Positions 8,071 through 16,794 are shown, numbered from the stretch's first letter. The stretch is DNA of 64,000 nucleotides from Pseudomonas sp. ICMP 561 (GCF_002699985.1 NZ_LKBT01000012.1:1-64000); one strand, 5' to 3'. Numbers and translations: made by a program. Notes: generated by a model from the sequence alone, not told the origin.

Positions 8071-8745
8071 CTACCGTGGCCCTTGCAGCTTGTAACCCAT
8101 GCCATGAACGGTATGCAGCAACGGGATATCGAACGGTTTGTCGATGGTCTTGCGCAGCATGTACAGGCTGGTGCGCAGACTGTCCGAGTCAGGCGTATTG
8201 TTGCCCCAGACGGCTTGTTCGAACTCCTTTCGTTTAACCACCATTGGGCTTTTTCGCATCAATAACTCGAGCAGCACCATATTGGTAGGGTTGAGCTTGA
8301 GTAATGTTCCGCCTCGCCTGACTTCCAGCGAGTCCAGATCGTAGGTCAGGTCGTGGATCTTGAGCACGTTCTTCTTCATGCCGGTTGAGCGCCACGTGAC
8401 CGCCTCAACCCGGGCATACAGCTCCGAGAGCGCGAACGGTTTGACGATGTAGTCGTCGGCGCCGACGTTGAACCCGGTCAAACGATCTTCCAGTTGATCA
8501 CGTGCAGTCAGCATCAGGACCGGAACCTGCTGGCGGGCGTCTTCGCGCAGCTTTCGACAGAGCAGATTGCCGTCCATGCCGGGCAGCATCAGGTCGAGGA
8601 TGATCGCGTCGAAATTGCCGGTCGTCGCCAGATGCAGTCCCGTCAGCCCGTCTAGCGCACCGACGACTTCACAACCTTTCAGCGTGAAGTACTCCGAAAC
8701 GTTGGCGAGAATATCTTTATGGTCTTCGATAACAAGTATGCGCAT
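8071..8745 (-). CDS. OmpR/PhoB family response regulator, ColR-like
   Basis: This two-domain regulator has 224 residues from the ATG at 8745, where the family N-terminus MRILVIEDHKDIL begins; the open frame extends further upstream but that part is not family-like. The receiver has phosphoacceptor Asp51 (IILDLMLPGMDG) and the KPF lysine; the winged helix ends in HTVHGMGYKL. Many positions match ColR as I recall it (SGxHLA, LREDAR..PVLMLTARDQL.DRL.GF, LDSLEVRR, KPFD.PLLHTVHG.GY). No sensor kinase gene is adjacent. It follows eptA by 61 bp on the same strand, so it may be co-transcribed with it. In Pseudomonas, ColR activates eptA-type genes; here the regulator may be a paralogue. Confidence 0.85.
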   Translation of the reverse strand: MRILVIEDHKDILANVSEYFTLKGCEVVGALDGLTGLHLATTGNFDAIILDLMLPGMDGNLLCRKLREDARQQVPVLMLTARDQLEDRLTGFNVGADDYIVKPFALSELYARVEAVTWRSTGMKKNVLKIHDLTYDLDSLEVRRGGTLLKLNPTNMVLLELLMRKSPMVVKRKEFEQAVWGNNTPDSDSLRTSLYMLRKTIDKPFDIPLLHTVHGMGYKLQGPR

Positions 8746-8806
8746 CGGGCTCACATTATTTTCTGGTCTACCGGGACAGGGGGGGCTGTCCCGGACATGA
8801 CGTTTG

Positions 8807-10495
8807 TTATTTGTTGGCCAATACGCCGTCAGCAGTACCGTTTCTGCAACCGGCAAACATATCCAGCGACGGGTCGTAAACGTGAGTATGCACCTTCAGT
8901 AAACCCAGCATCGAATGGAACAGGTTGTCCTGGCTCAGAGACGCATTACGGGTTTGTTGCAGGCATGCCGTATCAAGGGCAAAAGACTGCTGATAGTTAT
9001 CCGAAAACCAGACCATCATCGGCACATGTTTTTGCTGGTCCGGGGCGAGCATGTAGGGCGTGCCGTGGAGGAACAGGTTGTATTCACCCAGCGACTCACC
9101 ATGATCGGAAAGGTAAATCATCGCGGTGTCTACGTTGGTCTGGTTGCGGCGCAGGATATCAATCAGGCTCGCGAGTACGTGGTCGGTGTAGAGCAACGTG
9201 TTGTCATAACCGTTCACGATACTGTCCCGGCTGCATTTATCCAGCGCATTGCTTTCACAGACCGGGGTGAATTTCTCAAACTCCTTCGGATAACGTTTGA
9301 AGTATTCCGGGCCGTGGCTACCCATTTGATGCAGTACCAGCACCGTGTCTTTGTCCAGGTGCTCAATGAAGTTCTGCAGCCCTTGCAGCAGGATTTCATC
9401 CCGGCATTCACTGTTGGCGCACAGCTCAGGGTCTTTCAGCTTGCTGACATCCTGCAGCGTAACCCGGTCGCAGGTGCCTTTGCAGCCGGACTGGTTGTCA
9501 CGCCAGATCACGTCTATTCCGGCACGTTTGAGCACGTCCAGCAGACCTTCCTCGGTTTTGGCGGTGGGCGCGTCGTAGTTCTTGCGTCCCATGTTGGAAA
9601 ACATGCACGGTACCGACACTGCCGTTTCAGTCCCGCAGGAGTGGACGTCCGTAAAGGCAATCACGCCAGGTTCTGCTCGCAGTTGCGGGGTGGTATCCCG
9701 GTTGTAACCGAGGATCCCGAAATTCTCGGCGCGGGCACTTTCGCCTACGACCAGTACGGTGAGCGATTTACGTGGGCGCTGTACCCAGGCACTGTCTCGG
9801 GTGGCATCTTCGCCGACTTTCAGAAAAGGTTTTTGCGCCGTAACCACTTGTTCACGCAGGTAGCCGAGTGAGGCACCAACGTAGTTGCTGGGCACCACCA
9901 TTAAACGTAACTCGTGGTGGTTGCGGAATAGAGACGATAACCCTTGATAGTTGACCAGTGCCACGCTGCCAATCATGGCGGCGCAGCCGAGAGTGACGAG
10001 AGTCTTGCTGATGAGTTCGCGGTGCAGTGGGCGATAACTGATTGGGGTTTTCCATAACAGTAAAGACGGAACGATGCCGAGCAGTAAGATATAAACGAAA
10101 AGTTTAGGCGACAGTAGATCCCATACTTCGGTTGCGTTGGTCTCGGCAAAGTTTCTTAACATACCGGCATCAATCAGTACGCCGTAACGGCTCATGAAAT
10201 AAGCGACGCCCGCACTGATCATGAATAAGGTGATCAGTACCGGTTTAAATGTTTTGCGAAACGCCAGCAGCGTCAGCGTGATGTTAAACACGCCAAACAA
10301 CATGATGCCGAACGCCAGACGAAGCATCGCGTTGTGGTCGGTAATACTCACGAGGTGTTGCCAAAGGGTGCTGTTGAATCCGAGTAACAGGAAGGCGCTG
10401 CCGAGCGCCGTCGCTACCTCGGGGCGAAGGTGTTTGATTTTAAACATGTGATTCCGCTTCACTGAATGAGGGAGGTCGCTCGAGTGATTGAGCAT
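8807..10495 (-). CDS. eptA: Lipid A phosphoethanolamine transferase EptA
   Basis: The 562-residue inner-membrane enzyme has five N-terminal helices and a periplasmic sulfatase-like catalytic domain. The domain carries VVGESARAENFGILGYNRDT (metal-binding Glu), the nucleophile threonine in HSCGTETAVSVPC, and the metal-binding LSDHGESLGEYNLFLHG. Such enzymes transfer phosphoethanolamine from phosphatidylethanolamine to lipid A, reducing its negative charge and polymyxin sensitivity. The start at 10495 is chosen because GGAG lies six bases upstream; an in-frame ATG at 10447 is an alternative. It is divergent from a phosphatase operon across a 274-bp gap. Confidence 0.92.
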   Translation of the reverse strand: MLNHSSDLPHSVKRNHMFKIKHLRPEVATALGSAFLLLGFNSTLWQHLVSITDHNAMLRLAFGIMLFGVFNITLTLLAFRKTFKPVLITLFMISAGVAYFMSRYGVLIDAGMLRNFAETNATEVWDLLSPKLFVYILLLGIVPSLLLWKTPISYRPLHRELISKTLVTLGCAAMIGSVALVNYQGLSSLFRNHHELRLMVVPSNYVGASLGYLREQVVTAQKPFLKVGEDATRDSAWVQRPRKSLTVLVVGESARAENFGILGYNRDTTPQLRAEPGVIAFTDVHSCGTETAVSVPCMFSNMGRKNYDAPTAKTEEGLLDVLKRAGIDVIWRDNQSGCKGTCDRVTLQDVSKLKDPELCANSECRDEILLQGLQNFIEHLDKDTVLVLHQMGSHGPEYFKRYPKEFEKFTPVCESNALDKCSRDSIVNGYDNTLLYTDHVLASLIDILRRNQTNVDTAMIYLSDHGESLGEYNLFLHGTPYMLAPDQQKHVPMMVWFSDNYQQSFALDTACLQQTRNASLSQDNLFHSMLGLLKVHTHVYDPSLDMFAGCRNGTADGVLANK

Positions 10496-10769
10496 GGTGT
10501 CTCCAATGGCGCAGACTCTAGGCAGGGAATGATCAAATTTTTGTGAAAAACATGCCAATAAAAGGTGGATGTACTTGTAGAAGTTAATGCTAATTGTTAG
10601 CAACTGAACGGCGGCTGAATAACTGCATTTTGGCGGGCTGTTTGCGACTTATTTTTCACATCGTTTTCACTGCTCTCCCACGTTGTTAACTTTAGGCTTT
10701 GCTCACAGTACGACAACTTCAGGGGGCGACGCCTGACGGTTGCCATGGTCTTTTTGCAGGAGCGAAGGC
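10496..10769. promoter_or_regulatory. Divergent promoter region with opposed TTTTTCAC motifs
   Basis: The AT-rich gap between eptA and the Ais-like phosphatase gene holds GTGAAAAA at 10543-10550 (TTTTTCAC on the minus strand, facing eptA) and TTTTTCAC at 10652-10659, with a weaker GTTTTCAC at 10663-10670. From memory, the ColR site of P. putida ends in TTTTTCAC; the less conserved left half matches only partly here. Binding is inference. Confidence 0.5.
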
Positions 10770-11459
10770 GTGAGCACTACCCTGATCAATGAATCAGTTA
10801 TTCCCGGTAAAACCTCTTTCACGGCTATGTTCAGCGGCCGTTCAGTAATGTCCGTGGCGGCGGCTATTTTTGCTGTGGTATTAATTGCCTGGTTTTATAA
10901 AGCGACTCCCGTCGTCGATCTAAGTACTAATAACAACTTTAACAATTCTAAATTGTATGACCGCTGGGTCCGGGGAGATGTGGTGGTCATGGTCCGACAC
11001 GCAGAACGTTGCGATCGCTCTGGTAACCCATGCCTGGGAAGTGCTGATGGCATCACTGTCAAAGGCAGCCAGTCAGCACAGGCAGTGGGTGTCGGCTTGC
11101 AGCAAATGGGTCTTGAAAACTCCCGGATCATAGCCAGCCCGCTGACTCGCACTCGCCAGACGGCTGACTTTATTCTGGGTCGAGTTGTACCGGCCCAGAG
11201 CTGGGCCGGTGAATGCAACAGCGGTTTCAAGGACGCTGTTCTGGCGCACAAGCAGCTCGCACAAAATCTGGTGCTGATTACGCACAGCGGTTGCATCGAT
11301 CAATTTGAACGCAAGATGGGCGTGCGCGCAGGCGACCGCTCCAGCGAATACACCCAGGCAGTGTTCGTAAGTGTCGACGGTAAGCATGCGCCGAGCATCA
11401 TCGGTTCAATGGACGCAGCGCAGTGGAAAAACATGACGATCGGGCAGGTGAATCAATGA
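10770..11459 (+). CDS. Histidine phosphatase, Ais/PmrG-like (LPS core phosphatase)
   Basis: The 229-residue protein has an N-terminal membrane anchor (SVAAAIFAVVLIAWFY) and a periplasmic histidine phosphatase fold with the catalytic RHAERCDRSGNPC motif, SPLTRTRQTA, and the second histidine in ITHSGC. The RHxERCDRS phrase is diagnostic of Ais/PmrG, which removes phosphate from heptose II of the LPS core in enterics. I place the start at GTG 10770, which follows GCAGGAGCGAAGG at ideal spacing; a TTG 30 bp upstream is less likely. It is the first gene of an operon and overlaps the next by ATGA. Confidence 0.85.
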   Translation: MSTTLINESVIPGKTSFTAMFSGRSVMSVAAAIFAVVLIAWFYKATPVVDLSTNNNFNNSKLYDRWVRGDVVVMVRHAERCDRSGNPCLGSADGITVKGSQSAQAVGVGLQQMGLENSRIIASPLTRTRQTADFILGRVVPAQSWAGECNSGFKDAVLAHKQLAQNLVLITHSGCIDQFERKMGVRAGDRSSEYTQAVFVSVDGKHAPSIIGSMDAAQWKNMTIGQVNQ

Positions 11460-12325
11460 ACGCTTTGAGTGCCCGATCCCGCTTCTATTCCCGCTATCTG
11501 GGCGTGCCATTGTTGTTGGCGTTGATAACGTTCCTGGCCTTTGATCTGACCGATCTCGACCGGCTGTTCAGCAACCTTTTTTATGACCCTGCCGCTGGCG
11601 TTTTCCCCATTGGTCAAAGTCGTCTTTTTGAACAGGTAACTCACAAGTGGGCCCGGATCATTCCGGACTGGACGGGTGAGCTAGCCATTATCGGTGCATT
11701 GCTGTCGTTCGTCTGGCCGTGTGTGGAGCGCTATCGTCAAACACGCCCCGGCCGATTCATCGCCCGCTCGCGGGTGGCAAGTCTGCTGAAATTTCTGCAG
11801 CGGCACCGGCTCGATTTCTTTTTCGTCATCGTTGCCTTTGCCCTGAGTACCGGACTGATCCATTACCTCAAAAGCCACACCAGTATTTATTGTCCGGTGG
11901 AAACAACGCTGTATGGCGGGAAACAGTTGCATAAGGAATGGTTCGAGAACTTCACGTTGTGGCGTGAAGCGGGCGCTGGTCGCTGCTGGCCAGGGGGACA
12001 TGCCTCCAGTGCATTCAGCCTGTTCGCCGTGTATTTCGTCGCACGACGCTACCGTTGGCAGCACTCCAGGTTGTTGCTGGCAGGCGTGATTCTGTTGGGC
12101 CTCGTCTACGGCACAACGCGGGTCTTGCAGGGCTGGCATTACCTGTCGCATACGTTCTGGGCAGGCATTTTTGTCTGGTTGAGCACGTTGCTGGTGGCGC
12201 TGTTTTTCTACGGCCGCTCGGCCTTGCAGCAGCCGATACGAGCCGGCGCAGAGCCCGGGATTGAGTCCGTACCGCTAACCCCAGAGCCCCAACACTTAAC
12301 AAGCACTGCATCTGTAATCCAATAA
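11456..12325 (+). CDS. PAP2 family membrane phosphatase (first of tandem pair)
   Basis: The 289-residue protein has about six transmembrane helices. The PAP2 motifs can be read as KSHTSIYCP (KX6RP with Arg replaced by Cys), WPGGHASSAF (PSGH-type, catalytic His), and TRVLQGWHYLSH (SRX5HX3D, with the last Asp replaced by His). The enzyme class dephosphorylates lipid phosphates such as lipid A, undecaprenyl pyrophosphate or phosphatidylglycerol phosphate. The start ATG overlaps the stop of the upstream phosphatase, so the genes are coupled. Substrate is inferred from context to be an envelope lipid. Confidence 0.88.
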   Translation: MNALSARSRFYSRYLGVPLLLALITFLAFDLTDLDRLFSNLFYDPAAGVFPIGQSRLFEQVTHKWARIIPDWTGELAIIGALLSFVWPCVERYRQTRPGRFIARSRVASLLKFLQRHRLDFFFVIVAFALSTGLIHYLKSHTSIYCPVETTLYGGKQLHKEWFENFTLWREAGAGRCWPGGHASSAFSLFAVYFVARRYRWQHSRLLLAGVILLGLVYGTTRVLQGWHYLSHTFWAGIFVWLSTLLVALFFYGRSALQQPIRAGAEPGIESVPLTPEPQHLTSTASVIQ

Positions 12326-12337
12326 CGGAACCTGTCC

Positions 12338-13087
12338 ATGGCTATTGCACTACCGCTTCGCGCATCGCGACCTTTTGATTTTCGACTCGCATTAGGTATC
12401 CCCATCGTCTTGATGGGGCTGATGTTGCTGCTCGATCCAACGGCTCTGGATTTCTCCATCGCCCAGATGTTTTATGTGCCGGGCGAGGGCTTTATTGGAC
12501 GTAAAAGTTACTGGCTGGAAGACATCCTCCACGACCGCGTGAAGCAGGCTGTGATTGTGCTATTCGTTGTACTGACGATTGCTTATCTGAGCAGCTGGTT
12601 TTCTTCCCGCCTTGCTGAATGGCGCAGGCCGCTGGGTTACACCGTTCTGGCGATTGCATTGACCACTGCCATTGTTACGCCGCTGAAAGTGGTGACTGCC
12701 GTGCAATGCCCGTGGAGCCTGAGCGATTTTGGAGGCAGCGAGACTTACACGCCACTGCTCAGCCAGCGCCCGGACACCCTCAAACCTGGCCGCTGCTGGC
12801 CGGGCGGGCATGCTTCTACCGGCTTCTCGTTGCTGGCCTTGTTCTTTGCCTTGCGGGACCGCCATCTGAAAGGGGCACGAATCGCCTTGGGAATTGCGCT
12901 CGGGTTGGGCGTGATTTTGTCGGTGGGCCGGATGATGCAGGGGGCGCATTTCCTTTCCCACAACGTCTGGACTTTACTTTTTGACTGGGTGATTTGTGTG
13001 CTCTGCTACCGCTGGATTCTCTATCGTCCGCAAGCACAGACGTCGTTCAACTCTGGCTCCATAGAAGCGGCAGGCGGGAAGGGCTGA
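12338..13087 (+). CDS. PAP2 family membrane phosphatase (second of tandem pair)
   Basis: The 249-residue paralogue of the upstream gene shares the same non-standard signature: KVVTAVQCP, GRCWPGGHASTGFS, and GRMMQGAHFLSHN. It starts 12 bp after the first PAP2 gene ends. The pair probably arose by duplication, though the N-terminal halves have diverged strongly. It might act as a lipid A or undecaprenyl-phosphate phosphatase or as a phosphotransferase of the LpxT kind; the sequence alone does not decide. Confidence 0.87.
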   Translation: MAIALPLRASRPFDFRLALGIPIVLMGLMLLLDPTALDFSIAQMFYVPGEGFIGRKSYWLEDILHDRVKQAVIVLFVVLTIAYLSSWFSSRLAEWRRPLGYTVLAIALTTAIVTPLKVVTAVQCPWSLSDFGGSETYTPLLSQRPDTLKPGRCWPGGHASTGFSLLALFFALRDRHLKGARIALGIALGLGVILSVGRMMQGAHFLSHNVWTLLFDWVICVLCYRWILYRPQAQTSFNSGSIEAAGGKG

Positions 13088-13091
13088 CATC

Positions 13092-13463
13092 ATGCACATG
13101 CAAATCTCGGGTGGACGTGCCATTGCGGTGTTGTCGTTGTTTCTGTCTGTCGCTGTGCTGGCAGGCTGTGAAAGCACCCGGGAACGACTGCTCGCTCAAG
13201 GATATCCAGCGCCGTATGCCAGTGGCTTTGACGACGGCTGTGGCAGTGGTCGGCAAGCGGCTGGCGCCCTCGGTGAGTTTCGCAAGAACGTGCCCGTCTA
13301 CCTGGAGGATCGCAAGTACGCCACGGGCTGGGATGACGGCTTCCGCCAATGTCAGGCCACTACCACCAGCGACTTTCAGCGTCATGTCGGTATCGACAGC
13401 CAGGCTGATCGGGACTGGCAGCACAGCAAGGATCAGGCGTGGAGCAGGGCGATCAGGCATTGA
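13092..13463 (+). CDS. Small lipoprotein, last gene of the phosphatase operon
   Basis: A 123-residue protein with a signal peptide and lipobox (SVAVLAGC), lipidated cysteine near residue 26. The mature part contains two copies of a GxDDGxxxGR/Q-type phrase (ASGFDDGCGSGR and ATGWDDGFRQC), each with a cysteine. The residue after the lipidated Cys is Glu, so outer-membrane sorting is expected. It starts 4 bp after the second PAP2 gene. Family not recognised; an accessory role in LPS modification is a guess from position. Confidence 0.75.
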   Translation: MHMQISGGRAIAVLSLFLSVAVLAGCESTRERLLAQGYPAPYASGFDDGCGSGRQAAGALGEFRKNVPVYLEDRKYATGWDDGFRQCQATTTSDFQRHVGIDSQADRDWQHSKDQAWSRAIRH

Positions 13464-13500
13464 AAGACGAGGCGCATAGCGAAAATGGATAAACAGTATG

Positions 13501-13514
13501 GCGTTTGCAAACGC
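13501..13514. other. Perfect palindrome between convergent genes
   Basis: GCGTTTGCAAACGC lies in the 147-bp gap between the lipoprotein gene and the convergent MFS gene. A second short hairpin (CCGGTATCACGTACCGG) follows about 50 bp later. Neither has a T-tract; they might still act as transcript-end structures. Confidence 0.35.
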
Positions 13515-13610
13515 TATGCAGAGTGCAGGAAGCGTCAGTGATGTTGGTCTGCATGGCCACCCGGTATCACGTACCGGGCGGCTCAACTGAAGGCTTCTGA
13601 GCAGGCCCTG

Positions 13611-14816
13611 TCAGTGCATGATGTCAACGGTGCCAGGTCCCGGTTCAGCACTGCCATAGCGCTGGCTCGTTATCCGACTGATGATCAGGGCACACAAGGC
13701 CAGGAACCCGCCGACGAAGCCGACCCACGCCGAGCCCAGATGATGCACCACGATACTGCCCAGTAGTGCACCGGCACCGATGCCGACGTTGTAGATGGCA
13801 GAGTGCATGGCGGACGCGACATCGGTGGCGTCGGGTGCCAGTTGGATGACCTGCGACTGCATCAGAATACCGAAGCACAACATCGCCAGCCCCCAGAGCG
13901 CAAAAACCACGACCAACGTGTAAATGCTCCATGAAGCCCAAAGCATCAAGGTCAGGCAGATGCACAACGAGCCGATGGCCATGGTGGTCAGGTGGTTGGC
14001 GAAGCGGGTGTACAGGGTGTTGAAGAAAATCGACCCCATCAGTCCGGCCAGGCCAAAGAGCAGCAGCATCCAGGTGGTGGTTTCTTCGCTGAAGCCCGCA
14101 ACCGACTGCACAAACGTCTCGATGTAGGTGTACGCGGTAAAGTTGGCGGTGACCACCAGTGCCGTGATGCCATACAGAGAAACCAGCGCCGGGCGTTTGA
14201 ACAGGATAGGCAGGCTTTTCAGGCTGCCGCTGTTTTGACTCGGGAGCAGGGGAAGCTTTTTAGCCAGCAGAAACCAGATCAGCGCTGCGACGGCTGCGAT
14301 GGTGATAAACGTCGCGCGCCAACCCATGCTTTCGCCCAGCACGCGGCCGATGGGAATCCCCAATACCATAGCCAGCGAAGCGCCCATTGCCAGCAGGCTC
14401 AACGCCCGCGAACGATTACCGCCCGGGGCCAGGCGCACCGCCAGCGAAGCGGTGACGGACCAGAACACAGCATGCGCCAAGGCAATGCCGATCCGGCTGA
14501 TCACCACCATGGTGAAGTTAGGTGAAAGGCTTAGCGCGATGTGGCTGACGATCAGCGTGCCAATCGCCACTTTGAGCAACAGCCGTCGCTCAACGTTGCG
14601 AGTCAGCAGCATCATGGGCAGGGACATAAGCGACACCGTCCAGGCATAGACCGTCAGCATCGGCCCCACCTGTGCAGCGGTCATGTCGAAGCTGCTGCCA
14701 ATGGCATACAGCAGACCCACCGGGGCAAATTCGGTGGTGATGAAGATGAAAGCTGCTACTGCCAGTGCGCCTACACTGATCCAGCTGGTCTGTTGGGTGT
14801 CGGCAGAGGTACTCAT
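13611..14816 (-). CDS. MFS transporter, DHA1/SotB (sugar efflux) type
   Basis: The 401-residue protein has twelve predicted helices. The N-terminal [13 protein letters not shown] and the loop [31 protein letters not shown] match the SotB/AraJ group of efflux permeases, which export arabinose, IPTG or drugs. The start at 14816 follows GAGG at good spacing. The 122-bp gap upstream contains the terminator of the preceding sugar-porter gene, whose T-tract runs into this gene's leader. Confidence 0.85.
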   Translation of the reverse strand: MSTSADTQQTSWISVGALAVAAFIFITTEFAPVGLLYAIGSSFDMTAAQVGPMLTVYAWTVSLMSLPMMLLTRNVERRLLLKVAIGTLIVSHIALSLSPNFTMVVISRIGIALAHAVFWSVTASLAVRLAPGGNRSRALSLLAMGASLAMVLGIPIGRVLGESMGWRATFITIAAVAALIWFLLAKKLPLLPSQNSGSLKSLPILFKRPALVSLYGITALVVTANFTAYTYIETFVQSVAGFSEETTTWMLLLFGLAGLMGSIFFNTLYTRFANHLTTMAIGSLCICLTLMLWASWSIYTLVVVFALWGLAMLCFGILMQSQVIQLAPDATDVASAMHSAIYNVGIGAGALLGSIVVHHLGSAWVGFVGGFLALCALIISRITSQRYGSAEPGPGTVDIMH

Positions 14817-14824
14817 GAATCCTC

Positions 14825-14866
14825 GCAAAAAAAATTGGCGGACGCTTGAGCGTTCGAGCGTCCGCC
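14825..14866 (-). terminator. Rho-independent terminator of the sugar-porter gene
   Basis: On the minus strand a perfect 10-bp stem (GGCGGACGCT at 14837-14846 pairs with AGCGTCCGCC at 14857-14866, loop 10) is followed by AA and eight Ts. It lies 73 bp past the stop of the MFS sugar-porter gene and ends only about 10 bases before the start codon of the next gene. Confidence 0.85.
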
Positions 14867-14938
14867 GGGTGTATTACTGAGCCATTGAGCGTATCAGGCT
14901 TGCAAGCTCCTGCGATTAGAGCAGCAGGCCCAAGGTGT

Positions 14939-16363
14939 TTACAGCTCTTTTTTCATGTGTTTCTCGATCTCTTCCAGTGATTTGCCCTTGGTTTCCGGCA
15001 GGCAGAAGAACACAAACAGTAGAGAGCCAACGTTGATTACCGCAAAGACAAAGAACGTGGGGTTACCCAGTGTGTCCAGCGCCATCGGGAAGAGAAATGC
15101 CACCGCAGCGTTGAACAGCCACTGCATGGACACCGCAGTACCGGTCAGCAGGCCGCGGATCTGCGAAGGAAACAATTCAGACATAAGCAGCCAGTAAACC
15201 GGCGAAATGCACATCTGCATGAACAGCAGGAACAACAGGATGCAGGCGAGGGCGGCGTAGCTCTGGGTCAGGTTCTGCGGCATAAATTGCAATACACAGC
15301 CCAGGGCGATCTGGGCCAGAATCACTGTCACCAATCCGGTCATCAGCAAATGGCGACGGCCATAACGCCCAATGGCCCAGATGCCCAGCAGGGTTGCGAT
15401 GACCGAGACGACGCCGTTGCCGATGGTGGCTGTCAGAGCGGCATTAGTGCCCATGCCAGTGGTCTTGAGAATGATCGGGGTGTAATACATGAAGGCGTTC
15501 ACGCCCGTGAACTGAGCGGTGAAACCCAAGCCAATGCCGATAAGCAACAGCTTGATTATCCATCCCTGACGCAGCAGCTCGGAAACAGGCGGACGCTTGC
15601 GGGCGTTTTCCTTCTGCGACCTCATTTCTTCGACTTCGCGCTTGGCCTCTTCAGGCGTATCGCGCAGCTTTTCCAGCACATCCTGGGCATCGTCAAAGCG
15701 CCCTTTGGCGGCGAGCCAGTGCGGAGAAGGCGGGACGAAGAAGGTACCGACCAGCAGCAAAATGCCGGGCAGCATGGCGATAGCCAACATGTAGCGCCAG
15801 ATGTGCGAGGAGCTCAGCAAGGCCGCCATCAGCGCACTGAGGACGTAGGCGAGCAATTGACCGCTGACGATCATCAGTTCGTTGCGGCTGACCAGTCGGC
15901 CACGTTTTTTCGGGCCGGCAATTTCCGCAATGAACACCGGTACCGTGGCGGAGCCGCCACCGACCGCGATGCCCAGCACAAAGCGAGCGGCAACCATGAA
16001 CGGAATCGACGGCGCGATGGCGGTACCCAAGGCACCTGCGATGAACAGCAGTGACAGCAGGCGCAGGGTCACGCGGCGCCCGTAACGGTCGGACAGATAA
16101 CCACTGCCCAGCGATCCGAATGCTGCGCCGACAATCAGCGAGGACGTGATTAGCCCTTCTGTAAAAGCGTTAAGCCCGAGTCCACCCTGCTCGACAGGCA
16201 GCGTCATGAACGGCAGCGCACCGGCGATGATGCCCGTGTCATAGCCGAACGCCAGGGCACCCATGGTTGCAACGAGTACGGAAATGAATACCAATCTGCG
16301 GGCCGAAATATGCTGCCCGCTTTTATCGCCGCCCAAGGAGGCGGTTGTCGTGTTTGAGGACAT
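14939..16363 (-). CDS. MFS sugar porter family transporter
   Basis: The 474-residue twelve-helix protein has sugar-porter marks: GYDTGIIAGALPF in helix 1, GYLSDRYGRR in loop 2-3, RFVLGIAVGGGSATVPVFIAEIA in helices 4-5, PPSPHWL at the start of the central loop (PESPRWL in most), QFTGVNAFMYYTP in helix 7, and PETKGKSLEEIE at the C-terminus. The family imports xylose, arabinose, galactose or myo-inositol with protons. No catabolic genes flank it, so the substrate is open. It has its own terminator. Confidence 0.9.
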   Translation of the reverse strand: MSSNTTTASLGGDKSGQHISARRLVFISVLVATMGALAFGYDTGIIAGALPFMTLPVEQGGLGLNAFTEGLITSSLIVGAAFGSLGSGYLSDRYGRRVTLRLLSLLFIAGALGTAIAPSIPFMVAARFVLGIAVGGGSATVPVFIAEIAGPKKRGRLVSRNELMIVSGQLLAYVLSALMAALLSSSHIWRYMLAIAMLPGILLLVGTFFVPPSPHWLAAKGRFDDAQDVLEKLRDTPEEAKREVEEMRSQKENARKRPPVSELLRQGWIIKLLLIGIGLGFTAQFTGVNAFMYYTPIILKTTGMGTNAALTATIGNGVVSVIATLLGIWAIGRYGRRHLLMTGLVTVILAQIALGCVLQFMPQNLTQSYAALACILLFLLFMQMCISPVYWLLMSELFPSQIRGLLTGTAVSMQWLFNAAVAFLFPMALDTLGNPTFFVFAVINVGSLLFVFFCLPETKGKSLEEIEKHMKKEL

Positions 16364-16794
16364 GAACTGCAGATCCTTTGATTGAACGATGACGCGGCTG
16401 GGCAGGGGACGTTCCGATGCTGGTGCAGATTGACGGAAAATAGCCTTGCCAGACCGCTGGCTTGAAGGCTTAGGGGGTGGTCAGTCGGGCTAGTTCCGTA
16501 AAAACCGGAAACATATTGAATTAAAGGTTAATCGTTTCAGCCTGCGGGATTGCGTGCGTGTAGCGTTGCCGGGTTTTGGCGCAAGCAATGAGCAGCTTGA
16601 GAGCAGACGTGGGACCGGTATTGGGCGGGGGGCGGTTTGTCCGCCGAAGAAAATTGAGCGAATACCCCGACGTCCTTCAGGCTGAAACAGTTCCTGCAGA
16701 TTTTCGTAGGTTCTGTGGGAGCCGGGCTTGCCCGCGATTGGGTTTACAGATTATCGCTGGCAATCCCGGCCCACAGGTCCTGCGCAGTCCTGCG
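16364..16794. other. 431-bp intergenic region, no gene seen
   Basis: This gap lies between the sugar-porter start and the GNAT stop. It should hold the sugar-porter promoter, which I cannot pinpoint. The only clear structure is the REP-like pair at 16715-16776. No open frame has a convincing start or composition. Confidence 0.6.
16715..16776. repeat. REP-like inverted pair, GCTTGCCCGCGA family
   Basis: GTGGGAGCCGGGCTTGCCCG at 16715 is mirrored imperfectly by ATCGCTGGCAATCCCGGCCC ending near 16776. This belongs to the second repeat family of the window, also at 48992. It sits at the 3' end of the GNAT gene. Confidence 0.65.

Noticed and set aside
13501..13514. LacI-type operator GCGTTTGCAAACGC
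   Set aside because: It lies between two convergent genes, away from any promoter; more likely chance or a transcript-end structure.
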